Below, piece after piece: positions 1 through 7,693 of a stretch of DNA of 64,000 nt. The DNA comes from SXNM01 sp964586155 (GTDB lineage Bacteria; Myxococcota_A; UBA9042): NCBI GenBank assembly GCA_964586155.1, contig CAZPHC010000001.1:1-64000 (forward strand), in the 5' to 3' direction. How positions within the stretch are numbered: position 1 is the stretch's first letter; each line of letters starts with the position of its first letter. Under the pieces are notes generated by a model. The model was not told where the DNA came from and ran no database searches. It worked only from the letters and a program-made list of their open reading frames with translations. The position numbers were made by a program, and so were the translations under genes.

Positions 1-556
1 CGGTCGCCTTGCCATCGAACGCTGCAAGATCCAGCGGTTCTGGGGCCAAGGTGACGGCGTCGGCGGACGCTCGCTGGATCCCCGCGTCCAGCGCCGCGAA
101 CGCGCGCAGAAACTCGAACGACTCTGGCAGCAGGCCGCCGCCGAACGACTCCGGCAAGAGCCATCGCGGGATTGGCTCTGGCATGGGCGGGGGCGTCCAT
201 TCGATCAACGAGGCGAAGTCGACGTCGGCGTCCAGGACGATGGGATCCTGGTCAGGCAGCCCGATTCGAATGCGTCGGAACGGGAACTCCACCGTGAACT
301 GTTTGCCGCGGCTTGGGCCATGGGCCGACGCCCCAAATACCCAGCTGCTCTCGCCTTGCCTCCACGGGTCGTCCGGCGGGCACCCGACCCAGCGGTGCCT
401 GATCGTCTCGTCATCTGCGACGTCGCGCGTCCACTGCCCGTCGCGGATGCTCCAGCCCGGCTCCGCTGGGGCCTCGACGGTCGTGGTCAGCCGCGGCGAC
501 AGGGTCACCAGCGGTCCGAGCCCCAGGGCGTCGAGGTATGCGAGCTCGTCGTTCAA
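1..556 (-). CDS. Hypothetical protein, 3'-truncated by window edge
   Basis: An open frame of 185 codons runs off the left edge of the window. It has no ATG; the likely start is a TTG at 556-554, preceded by TAGGAGG (the TAG being the stop codon of the gene before it), about five bases upstream. The protein reads as sensible sequence (begins LNDELAYLDALG, with a region rich in W, P and charged residues and a short internal duplication LLPESFGGG/LLPESFEF). I do not recognise a family. It is the last visible gene of a five-gene minus-strand operon, so it is probably made together with the small beta-rich proteins upstream. It could be a phage-derived structural or adaptor protein, but nothing in the sequence proves that. 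Confidence 0.6.
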   Translation of the reverse strand, partial: MNDELAYLDALGLGPLVTLSPRLTTTVEAPAEPGWSIRDGQWTRDVADDETIRHRWVGCPPDDPWRQGESSWVFGASAHGPSRGKQFTVEFPFRRIRIGLPDQDPIVLDADVDFASLIEWTPPPMPEPIPRWLLPESFGGGLLPESFEFLRAFAALDAGIQRASADAVTLAPEPLDLAAFDGKAT

Positions 557-565
557 GGTCGCCTC

Positions 566-889
566 CTACGCCGTGTGCACCACCAAGGCACGCGATCGCG
601 CTTGCACCGCCAACTCGAAGGGCGTCAGCGCACGGGTTGGTTGCCAAGCGCTGCGCCCTGAATCATGGACAAGTTGCGGCTCGAAGTCGACACCGATGTG
701 TGCGTCGAGCGCTTCGATCGAGCGTGGTTCGACGCTGCATCCGCAACTCTCGGTCCGCGCCTGGGGCAAGAGCGGCCCTGGTGGTGGCGAAATCGTCGCT
801 GGCGCTCCTTCGGGCACAGACCACTGCATGACGGCATCGCGAGGTGCCCCGATCGTGATGCGTGGCCAACGGCCCCAGGCTGCGTTCAT
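566..889 (-). CDS. Small hypothetical protein (107 aa)
   Basis: A 107-residue protein starting at an ATG whose last two bases are shared with the TGA of the upstream gene (ATGA overlap at 889-886), so the two are translationally coupled. The sequence is Pro- and Ala-rich with a short CGC motif near residue 50 and no signal peptide or membrane segment. No family is recognised. Its stop codon forms part of the ribosome binding site of the following gene. Coupling on both sides is the main reason to accept it as real; a long reading frame on the opposite strand covers the same bases but lacks such signals. Confidence 0.6.
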   Translation of the reverse strand: MNAAWGRWPRITIGAPRDAVMQWSVPEGAPATISPPPGPLLPQARTESCGCSVEPRSIEALDAHIGVDFEPQLVHDSGRSAWQPTRALTPFELAVQARSRALVVHTA

Positions 890-1386
890 CGATGCCCCGG
901 AGCGCCGATCCGCGATGAGTTGGCCACAGTGGCACTGCGTCCTCGTGTCGTCATGCGGTCGTAGCGGGCGAGCGCGATCCAGGCCCGCAGCTCCACCATC
1001 GCACCGTCGTTGCCGAGGCCTGCGCGATTGGTCAGTGTCAAGCGACCGACTCCACCGGCGTCGAGGTTCGCGACGTCCTCCCGGCCGAGCACGATCTGCG
1101 CCATGGTCACCGTGTCCGCGTTCAGGTCCACGGTTGCCCCGAGCGCGCTGCCAAAGCGGTCGTCGTCAGGCCCCTGGATCCGTGTCCGTTCGATGTCGAG
1201 TGTGACGTCAGGTGGGTTGGTCGAGTCCAATCCCAGCACGCGCGCATGCACGGTGATCAGCGCCTGGTTGTGGGAACCAAAATCGATGTAGTCCTCGGGC
1301 GGGCACGCCCACCAGTTCGCGTGTGGTGCGATGGCGTCGTCCAAGGCGACCGTGACATCCAACCAAAGGCGTGGCGTTGCTGACAT
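886..1386 (-). CDS. Paralogous small beta-rich protein C (166 aa)
   Basis: One of three tandem paralogues. It shares with its two upstream neighbours a pattern of an N-terminal LW motif, a central ITV..LG....V.L.IERT strand pair and a C-terminal block ending in a V.LRAWIALAR-like strand. The alternating hydrophobic pattern suggests a beta-sandwich. It is longer than the other two because of a C-terminal basic tail. An AAGGGAGA ribosome binding site precedes the ATG. No signal peptide is present, so it is cytoplasmic or exported by a non-Sec route. Function is unknown; small virion or tail proteins of phages, or repeated subunits of a surface particle, are possible but unproven. Confidence 0.7.
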   Translation of the reverse strand: MSATPRLWLDVTVALDDAIAPHANWWACPPEDYIDFGSHNQALITVHARVLGLDSTNPPDVTLDIERTRIQGPDDDRFGSALGATVDLNADTVTMAQIVLGREDVANLDAGGVGRLTLTNRAGLGNDGAMVELRAWIALARYDRMTTRGRSATVANSSRIGAPGHR

Positions 1387-1405
1387 GGCGATCTCCCTTG
1401 CTGTT

Positions 1406-1852
1406 TCAACCGCGCACGAGTGCGATGGAGCATCGCACCCAGACCACCGCCCAATTCCCAGCGGTTCCGGTATTCTGCGCGACGATGCGCCCGATGCCGC
1501 GAGGCAGCTTGCGAATGTTGGCCGCCGTCGCCATCACTTGGTCGACGCCGTAGCTTGCAGAAACGACGCCGTCGCCAGCTCCGGTGCCAGATGGAAGCAA
1601 CCAAGCAGCGGCACCCGAAGTTGGTTCCATCGACTCGAAGGCGGCGTCCAGCTCGACGCGCGCCGCCGAGCGCTGCAGGCCCACCGCTGCAGTGGCAGCA
1701 CCGGGCCCGCTCAGGCTGTACTCCAGCGTGACGTAGGCCTGATTCGCGTCACCGAAATCGAGCGACCGGTGTGGTGGCATCGCCCACTCAGCCACGGTGG
1801 TCGTCGAGTCACCAAGGAAAATCAGGCCTTCGTACCAGAGCAATGACTGCAT
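1406..1852 (-). CDS. Paralogous small beta-rich protein B (148 aa)
   Basis: Second of the three paralogues. The shared core is AYVTLEYSLSGPGAATAAVGLQRSAA (split here as AYVTLEYSLSGPG then AATAAVGLQRSAA), with a C-terminal NWAVVWVRCSIALVR strand. A strong AGGAGGT site lies six bases before the ATG. It sits 25 bases after the first gene of the operon and 19 bases before protein C. There is no signal peptide. The similarity to its neighbours (VGPGATKMSLGVERTAA in protein A, DVTLDIERTR in protein C) shows local gene duplication followed by strong divergence. Function unknown. Confidence 0.7.
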   Translation of the reverse strand: MQSLLWYEGLIFLGDSTTTVAEWAMPPHRSLDFGDANQAYVTLEYSLSGPGAATAAVGLQRSAARVELDAAFESMEPTSGAAAWLLPSGTGAGDGVVSASYGVDQVMATAANIRKLPRGIGRIVAQNTGTAGNWAVVWVRCSIALVRG

Positions 1853-1877
1853 GTGAGACCTCCTGGTGGTCGGCAGG

Positions 1878-2312
1878 CTATCGAGTCGTCACGTGGGCAC
1901 GCACCCGAACCGCGGCCCACTCCGTGCCAGCAAGGCCAGTCGCGCTGATTCGCGTCCGCAAGCGGCCCAGAGGGAACGACCAGCCGTCGTCGGCGAGGCC
2001 TCCGCCTGCGCCGAGGATCACGCCGTGCGTCTGCTGACCGCGGGCCATGGTCAGCGTGCCTGTGCCACCCGTCGCGACGACCTGAGACCAGTAGACGTCG
2101 TCTGCGGACGGAGCCGCGGTTCGCTCGACGCCGAGGCTCATCTTCGTCGCCCCAGGCCCGACCGCAGTGACTTCGAACTCGAGCGTCGCCGATTCGACGT
2201 CCATCAACGTCATCCAATGGCCGGGCGGCAGCACCCAGGTCGTCGCGCCGCTGACGCGAAAGAAGACCCAGACGTCGTGCCAAAGCGCCTTGGTGGCTCG
2301 TCCGATCTGCAT
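1878..2312 (-). CDS. Paralogous small beta-rich protein A (144 aa), first gene of operon
   Basis: First gene of the minus-strand cluster. The ATG at 2312 is preceded by AGGAAG at a normal distance and about 20 bases of leader from the putative promoter at 2340-2370. The protein carries the shared core ATLEFEVTAVGPGATK...LGVERTAAP and a terminal TEWAAVRVRAHVTTR strand. It contains no Cys, no signal peptide and no membrane helix. As the leading gene it is the one directly affected by the homopolymer in the promoter. Function unknown; the family may be multimeric surface or virion proteins, which is only an inference from size, beta pattern and duplication. Confidence 0.7.
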   Translation of the reverse strand: MQIGRATKALWHDVWVFFRVSGATTWVLPPGHWMTLMDVESATLEFEVTAVGPGATKMSLGVERTAAPSADDVYWSQVVATGGTGTLTMARGQQTHGVILGAGGGLADDGWSFPLGRLRTRISATGLAGTEWAAVRVRAHVTTR

Positions 2313-2612
2313 GGTGCACTTCCTGATGGAGTTGTCCCGACTGTAGACCGTTACCCCCCCCCCCTGTCAACTGGAACAATCGCTTGGAAAATCAAGTGAT
2401 TGCGACAAGTCGCCTATCCGCCCCGGCGTCGGCGAGCCACCGATCCGGTCGCACGCGAAGCGACCGCCGCACGACGGCGCGACGTCTGCACCGCCCAAAC
2501 CTCACCACAGTCTGGCGCCAGCGCTGACAAGGCTGCTACGCTCATGTCAGCGCCGAGTCATCGGCCCTCCGACGCCTTCGCCAATCCAACTGTGACCCAG
2601 CAGGCCGACCCC
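2313..2612. other. Intergenic region, 300 bp
   Basis: Besides the minus-strand promoter at 2340-2370, this stretch holds the upstream region of the plus-strand ATPase gene. A reading frame is open from 2400 and contains an in-frame ATG at 2544, but 2400-2612 encodes Arg/Ala-rich sequence unlike the protein family, so it is treated as untranslated or spacer DNA. No other gene, hairpin or repeat was noticed. Confidence 0.4.
2340..2370 (-). promoter_or_regulatory. Sigma70-like promoter with 11-bp poly-G spacer, possibly phase-variable
   Basis: On the minus strand a perfect TTGACA (2370-2365) is followed by eleven G, then TAACGGTC, then TACAGT (2345-2340). The spacer is 19 bp, two longer than optimal. 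Transcription would begin about 20 bases before the ATG of the first small paralogue. Loss of one or two G by slipped-strand mispairing would restore a 17-18 bp spacer. The same arrangement is known in phase-variable promoters such as neisserial porA. The motif positions are seen in the sequence; phase variation itself is inferred. Confidence 0.6.
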
Positions 2613-4313
2613 ATGAGCGCGCGCCCTTTCGCCATCGGCACCTCGGACTTCCGCCAGTTTCGCGAAAGTGGCGCCCGCTATGTCGACAAATCGGCCTTCG
2701 TCGTCGACGTGCTGCGCTCGAACGCCCGCGTGCTCTTGTTGCCGCGCCCCCGCCGCTTCGGCAAGACGCTCAACCTCTCGACGCTGGCCGCATTCGTCGA
2801 GCGCACGGACGAAGACCGCGCCCCGCTCTTCGCAGACCTCGCCATCTGGAGCGCGGGCGATGACGTCCGCGCGCACTTCGGTCGCCACGCCGTCATCTTC
2901 TTGACCTTCAAGGACGTCAAGGAGCGCCGCTGGGACCACGCGTTGGAGCGCATCACGCTGCTGGTCGCAGACGAGGCGCGCCGCCATCGCGCGACGATCG
3001 AGCCAACGCTCGCGGCCGAGGAGCTTGTGCTCTTGCAGTCGCTCTGTGACGCGAGCGCCACGCCAGTCGCGGTGAGTGAGTCCCTTCGCCGCCTCTCGGA
3101 GTGGCTCCACCGCGCCACCGGTGAGCGCGTCGTCATCCTGGTCGACGAGTACGACACGCCGATCCACGCCGCGTACAACGACGGCTACTACGACGACGCA
3201 GTGCTGCTCTTTCGCAACCTCTTCTCCGGCGCCTTCAAGGACAACGCGCATCTCTTCCGCGGCGTGATGACCGGGATCTTGCGCATCGCCAAGGAGTCGA
3301 TCTTCTCGGGCCTGAACAACCTCGAGGTCTACTCGATCCTGCGTCCGGAGTTCTCGGCCCATTTCGGCTTCATGCCCGAGGAAGTCGCGGCGCTGGCCAG
3401 TGAGCGCGGCGCCGCGGACCGCCTGCCGGAGATCGAGCGCTGGTACAATGGCTATCGCTTCGGCGGTCAGACCATCTACAACCCGTGGTCGGTGCTCTCG
3501 TTTCTGGCCAGCCAGGACCTTCTCGCGCGTCCGTATTGGCTGCAGACGAGCAGCGACGAGATCTTGCGCGAGCTGCTCGTGGAGGGCGGCCGCGTCGACG
3601 GCGGCGATCTGGAGACCCTGCTCCGTGGCGGCGCGATCACGAAATCCGTCGACGAACACCTGGTGCTGCGCGAGGTTCGCAGCTCGAGCTCCTCGGTCTG
3701 GAGCTTCTTGCTCTTCTCGGGCTACCTGCGCGCCGATGCGTTCCTCGGCGACGACGCGATGGGACGACCGCAATGGTCGCTGTCGCTGCCGAACCTCGAG
3801 GTTCGCCGCGGCTTCGCCTTCTTGTTCGCCAACTTCCTCGACCAGGGCCTGGGCGGCGACGACCGCACCGCCCAGCTCTGCCGCGCGTTGCTCGCAGGCG
3901 ATGCGCCGACCTTCGGCAAGCTGCTCGGGGCGCTGCTGCTCGCTGCGCTGTCGTACCACGACGTCGGCGGCCGCCGGCCCGAGGCGGTCTACCAGGCCTT
4001 CGTCGTCGGCCTCCTGGTGCGGCTCGAGGCGACACACGAAGTCAGCAGCAACCGCGAGGCCGGCTACGGGCGGGTGGATGTCCTGGTCAGTCCGCGGCGA
4101 CCAGGGGATACCGGCGTGGTACTCGAGCTGAAGGTCATCGACCGCGACGAGGGCGAGACCGCGCAGACGGCGCTGGCAGCGGCGCTGCGGCAGGTGCGCG
4201 AGCGGGACTACGCGGCAGCGTTGCGCGAGCGTGGGGCCGGCGTCGTGCACGAGCTCGGGGCGGTTTTTGACGGCAAGAGGGCTTGGGTCGCGGCGGTTGG
4301 GCCGAATCCGTAG
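2613..4313 (+). CDS. AAA-ATPase-like protein with C-terminal PD-(D/E)XK nuclease-like domain
   Basis: A protein of 566 residues of the AAA-ATPase_like/DUF1703 type. It begins with the family signature FAIGTSDFRQFRE...YVDKS. A degenerate P-loop RPRRFGKT lies at residues 45-52 and a Walker B strand VVILVDEYDTPIH at 173-185. The C-terminus has the nuclease-like pattern GYGRVDVLV...VVLELKVID around residues 488-512. The family is common, often multi-copy and scattered between genomes; its role is unsettled, with mobile-element or defence functions suggested. The start at 2613 fits the family; 2544 and 2400 are in-frame alternatives that would add non-conserved sequence. It ends four bases before the convergent UbiA-type gene. 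No partner gene is adjacent. Confidence 0.85.
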   Translation: MSARPFAIGTSDFRQFRESGARYVDKSAFVVDVLRSNARVLLLPRPRRFGKTLNLSTLAAFVERTDEDRAPLFADLAIWSAGDDVRAHFGRHAVIFLTFKDVKERRWDHALERITLLVADEARRHRATIEPTLAAEELVLLQSLCDASATPVAVSESLRRLSEWLHRATGERVVILVDEYDTPIHAAYNDGYYDDAVLLFRNLFSGAFKDNAHLFRGVMTGILRIAKESIFSGLNNLEVYSILRPEFSAHFGFMPEEVAALASERGAADRLPEIERWYNGYRFGGQTIYNPWSVLSFLASQDLLARPYWLQTSSDEILRELLVEGGRVDGGDLETLLRGGAITKSVDEHLVLREVRSSSSSVWSFLLFSGYLRADAFLGDDAMGRPQWSLSLPNLEVRRGFAFLFANFLDQGLGGDDRTAQLCRALLAGDAPTFGKLLGALLLAALSYHDVGGRRPEAVYQAFVVGLLVRLEATHEVSSNREAGYGRVDVLVSPRRPGDTGVVLELKVIDRDEGETAQTALAAALRQVRERDYAAALRERGAGVVHELGAVFDGKRAWVAAVGPNP

Positions 4314-4317
4314 GCGC

Positions 4318-5217
4318 TCACCGCCCCTGCAACACCAACCCAAGCTGCACCTGGCCGTAGATCGCGGCCGTCACCATCAGGACGTACACCCCGACCGTCG
4401 CCTGCAGCACGTGGTCGCGCAGCACCAGCGTCGTCGGCGAGCCGCCCTGGCCGCGGTGGATCTGGTACAGGTAGCGCAGCACGCCAAACAGCACCAGCGG
4501 CACCGTCAGCACCAGGGCGTCGGTGCCCAGGCGGGCGATGACCAGGGCGTCGATGGTGTACAGGGCGTAGCTCATCACCGTCATCGCCATCAGCGCCGCG
4601 AGCGCCTTGTCGACAAAACCGGCGTTGTACTCGGCCAGGGCCGCGCGATGGCCCGTCGCGTCGCCGCCCAGCTCCTCGAGCTCGGCGCGGCGCTTGCCGA
4701 AGGCCATGAACAGCGCGACGAAGAAGGTGCAGATCAGCAGCCACGGGCTGATGCCGACGCCGACCGCCAGCGCGCCGGCGATGACCCGCAGCAGAAAGCC
4801 CAGCGCGATGATGAAGACGTCGAGCAGCGCGATGTGCTTGAGTCGGATCGAGTACGCGATGTTGACCACGAGGTAGGTCGCGATGGTCGCCACCGCGCCC
4901 GGCTGCGTCAGCCACGCCAGCGCCAGACCGCCGGGCGCGAGCAGCGCGGCTGCAGCGAGCGCCACGCGCACGGGCAACGCGCCCGAGGCGATGGGACGGT
5001 GGCGCTTGCTCGGGTGCAGCCGATCCCGCTCGACGTCCATCGCGTCGTTGAGCAGGTAGATCGCGCTCGCGACCGCCGAGAACGCGCAGAACGCCAACGC
5101 CGAGGCGAGCAGGCTCGTGGGTTCGGTCAGCTGGCGGGCGAAGATCAGCGGCGCGAGGACGAAGCCATTCTTGACCCATTGGTGGGGGCGCATGGCCTGC
5201 AGGAGCGGTCGCAGCAT
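4318..5217 (-). CDS. UbiA-family polyprenyl-phosphate transferase, DPPR-synthase-like
   Basis: A 299-residue integral membrane protein with about eight hydrophobic segments. The first Asp-rich motif NDAMDVERDR (residues 57-66) is followed directly by LHPSKRHRPIASG. This combination is characteristic of decaprenyl-phosphate phosphoribosyltransferase-type members rather than quinone prenyltransferases. The predicted reaction transfers phosphoribose from PRPP to a polyprenyl phosphate in the inner membrane, giving a lipid-linked pentose donor for an envelope glycan. It is transcribed away from the epimerase/ABC-exporter operon at 5463-9542, which fits a shared role in surface polysaccharide. The partner oxidoreductases that make decaprenyl-phosphoarabinose in actinobacteria are not in the window. 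A quinone-type prenyltransferase is the less likely alternative. Confidence 0.85.
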   Translation of the reverse strand: MLRPLLQAMRPHQWVKNGFVLAPLIFARQLTEPTSLLASALAFCAFSAVASAIYLLNDAMDVERDRLHPSKRHRPIASGALPVRVALAAAALLAPGGLALAWLTQPGAVATIATYLVVNIAYSIRLKHIALLDVFIIALGFLLRVIAGALAVGVGISPWLLICTFFVALFMAFGKRRAELEELGGDATGHRAALAEYNAGFVDKALAALMAMTVMSYALYTIDALVIARLGTDALVLTVPLVLFGVLRYLYQIHRGQGGSPTTLVLRDHVLQATVGVYVLMVTAAIYGQVQLGLVLQGR

Positions 5218-5315
5218 CGATGGTCCCCCCGGAAGTCCGCGGCCGCGAAGCTAGCGCGCTTCGGCAGCGGAGGCAAAGCCAGCGCCGCCGTGGCAACAAG
5301 CCCGCCGGCGACGCG

Positions 5316-5344
5316 TTGCCGGCGACGTCTCAGGAGCGTACACT
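5316..5344 (+). promoter_or_regulatory. Putative sigma70-type promoter of the 5463-9542 operon
   Basis: TTGCCG (5316-5321) and TACACT (5339-5344) are separated by exactly 17 bp. Initiation near 5351 would leave a leader of about 110 bases before the ATG at 5463. The site lies in the region between the divergent UbiA-type gene and the operon. It is read from the sequence only and is untested. Confidence 0.5.
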
Positions 5345-5462
5345 CCGCCGCGAGCGTCGCGTCGAGCGACCGGTCGCGCCGCACGTGCGGGACCGGGGCC
5401 GCGCAGCGAGGCGGGCGTCGGCCGTCCTGGCCGCGTTGGCGCGACCGAACGGGAGTCGAGCG

Positions 5463-6641
5463 ATGGCGAACGCGAGTGGGCCGGCACAGCGCCGCGCTCC
5501 ACGCAGCAGCACGGCTGTCTGGTGGGCCGAGTTTTCGACCTTCTGGCTGTGGCATCCCGTGCGCCGCGTCACCTTCGTCGGCCTCTGCTGCGCGCTTGCG
5601 CTCAGCGCCTTCGGCACCCAGCACTTCCGCGTCACCAAGGAGCTGGCCAGCCCGCACAAGGTGCTCGGGCTCTCGGCCGAGACGGTCTACCTGCCGCCGC
5701 TGCCGGTGCTGCGCATGGCCAGCCTCGGCCACCAGAGCTTCGCCGCGGACCTGCTCTTCATCCGCGTCGCGCATTACTTCGTCGACCATCTGCTGTCTGA
5801 CTCGCAGATGCCGTACATCGACCTCTACCTCAACGCGATCTGGGGCCTCGACGCGCACAACCGCACGACGTACCGCTGGGGCGCGCAGGTCATCAAGTTC
5901 GGCCAGCGCATCGACGAGGCCGTCAACACCCGCGCCAACCACTTCGCGCGCCTGGGCCTGGAGTACTTCCCCGCGGATCCGTGGCTGTACCAGGAGATCG
6001 CCTACAACCTCTTTGCCTACAAGCACCTCTACGACGAGGTCGAGCGCAACCGCCGCGAGGCGCTGGCGCTGCGCTACCTCGACCTCGCCTACAAGATGCC
6101 GGGTTTTGACTTCGACCCGAACTACCTGGCGCACCTCTACGAGCGCGCCGGCAACATCGACAGCGCGGTCACGGCGTCGATGAGCGCCTACGCCATGGGC
6201 AGCGTCGAGCAGCGCCGCGAGCTGCGCCTGCGCCTGATCGCCCGCGACCACGCCGCCGCCGCCGGCCAGCTCGCCTGGCTCGACCAATCGCATCGCCGCG
6301 ACTGGCCCTGGCTCTCGGAGCATCTCGCCATCTTCGTCGGCCCCAAGCGCATCGCCACGCCGCCGCTCGACGCCGCGCGGCCCGAGAATTGGCTGGCCGA
6401 GCCGCCGACGCCGCCAGAGCTGGTCAAGGAGCTGTCGCTGGCCCTGGTCGAGCCGATCGGCGCCATGGTCGACCCCGGCACCCGCCGCGATCCGAACGAG
6501 TGGCATCGGCCGATCGGCGCGCCGTGGCGTGCGCCCGCGCCGCTGCCCGAGGCCGTCACCGAAGACAAGGACACCATCCCGCTGCTGCCGAAGCAGCGCG
6601 ACGAGCTGCCTGCGGCCATGGCCGAGGTGGAGAAGCTATGA
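5463..6641 (+). CDS. Membrane-anchored TPR-like protein of exporter operon
   Basis: A 392-residue protein. A single N-terminal hydrophobic segment (about residues 35-52, VTFVGLCCALALSAFG) anchors a large helical domain with TPR-like spacing (LGLEYFPADPWLYQEIAYNLF, LDLAYKMPGFDFDPNYLAHL split across repeats). The motif SFAADLLFIRVAHYFVDHLL is like that seen in uncharacterised delta-proteobacterial proteins found near ABC exporters. The start at 5463 has GGGAG eight bases upstream; the open frame upstream of it is Arg-rich and likely non-coding. Its TGA overlaps the ATG of the epimerase gene (ATGA), so it heads a tightly coupled four-gene operon. It may assemble or regulate the export complex, but this rests on context only. 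Confidence 0.75.
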   Translation: MANASGPAQRRAPRSSTAVWWAEFSTFWLWHPVRRVTFVGLCCALALSAFGTQHFRVTKELASPHKVLGLSAETVYLPPLPVLRMASLGHQSFAADLLFIRVAHYFVDHLLSDSQMPYIDLYLNAIWGLDAHNRTTYRWGAQVIKFGQRIDEAVNTRANHFARLGLEYFPADPWLYQEIAYNLFAYKHLYDEVERNRREALALRYLDLAYKMPGFDFDPNYLAHLYERAGNIDSAVTASMSAYAMGSVEQRRELRLRLIARDHAAAAGQLAWLDQSHRRDWPWLSEHLAIFVGPKRIATPPLDAARPENWLAEPPTPPELVKELSLALVEPIGAMVDPGTRRDPNEWHRPIGAPWRAPAPLPEAVTEDKDTIPLLPKQRDELPAAMAEVEKL

Positions 6642-7693
6642 ACCGCACCGAATCCGTGGCCGCGACGCGCAGCAAGGCCCTCGACGCGCTGGCCGGCCAG
6701 ACCGTCGTCCTCACCGGCGGCGCCGGCTTCATCGGCTCGTCGCTGGCGCGCCTGCTCTCGGACCGCAGCGACATCAAGGTCGTGCTCTTCGACAACCTGC
6801 ACCGCGACGCCGTCACCACGTCGGACCTGCTGCAGCGGCCCAACGTGCGCCTGGTGCGCGGCGACGTGCTCGACCGCGACGGCCTGATGGCGGCGATGGC
6901 CGGGGCGACCATCATCGTGCACATGGCCAGCATCGCCGGCGTCGACACGGTGATGCAGAACCCGGTGCGGACGATGCAGGTCAGCCTGCAGGGCACGATG
7001 AACGTGCTCGAGCAGGCGCATACGCTGCAGCGCGCCGGCCACGCGATCCACCGCGTCATCGACTTCTCGACCTCGGAGGTCTTTGGCCGCTACGCCTTCC
7101 GCGTCACCGAGGGCGACGCGACCAGCCTCGGCGCCGTCGGCGAGGCGCGCTGGACCTACGCCGTCAGCAAGCTCGCGACCGAGCACCTGGCCTGGAACTA
7201 CTACAAGCAGTTCGGCCTGCAGACGGTGTCGATCCGCCCGTTCAACATCTACGGCCCGCGCCAGGTCGGCACCGGCGCGATCCACCACTTCATCCGCCGC
7301 GCGATCGAGGGCCGACCGCTGACGATCCACAACGACGGCTCGCAGATCCGCTCCTGGTGCTACATCGAGGACATCCTCGACGGCATCCTGCTGGCGTTGA
7401 CGCGCGACGAGGCCGTCGGCCAGTCGTTCAACATCGGCAACCCGCGCTCGACCGTCACCATCCACCAGCTGGCACACGACATCGCCCGCCTCGCCGGCTC
7501 GGCCTCCAGCATCGAGTTCGTGCGCTGGGACCACCCCGACGTCGAGCTGCGTGTGCCCGACATCAGCAAGGCGCGGACGCTGCTCGGCTACGAGCCGCGC
7601 GTCGACCTCGAGGACGGCCTGGCGCGCACGATCGCCTGGTACCGCGAGGAGATGGCGCGCGAAGACGCCCGCCGCAGCGAGGAGCCGGCATGA
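6638..7693 (+). CDS. NAD-dependent epimerase/dehydratase (extended SDR)
   Basis: A 351-residue extended short-chain dehydrogenase. The NAD-binding motif TGGAGFIG is at residues 26-33 and the catalytic pair is YAVSK (Tyr174, Lys178). The substrate region contains IRPFNIYGPRQ and a downstream RSWCYIEDILDGI segment, as in nucleotide-sugar epimerases, 4,6-dehydratases and UDP-glucuronate decarboxylases. The exact sugar cannot be told from sequence. It overlaps the TPR gene before and the ABC ATPase after by ATGA. With the exporter downstream and a lipid-linked pentose synthase upstream, it most likely supplies a modified sugar for an exported glycan. Confidence 0.9.
   Translation: MNRTESVAATRSKALDALAGQTVVLTGGAGFIGSSLARLLSDRSDIKVVLFDNLHRDAVTTSDLLQRPNVRLVRGDVLDRDGLMAAMAGATIIVHMASIAGVDTVMQNPVRTMQVSLQGTMNVLEQAHTLQRAGHAIHRVIDFSTSEVFGRYAFRVTEGDATSLGAVGEARWTYAVSKLATEHLAWNYYKQFGLQTVSIRPFNIYGPRQVGTGAIHHFIRRAIEGRPLTIHNDGSQIRSWCYIEDILDGILLALTRDEAVGQSFNIGNPRSTVTIHQLAHDIARLAGSASSIEFVRWDHPDVELRVPDISKARTLLGYEPRVDLEDGLARTIAWYREEMAREDARRSEEPA

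Noticed and set aside
9..1205. 398-codon open frame on the plus strand
   Set aside because: It runs antisense to four coupled minus-strand genes with ribosome binding sites, and its protein is Arg/Ser/Pro-rich without fold-like pattern. High GC makes such antisense frames common.
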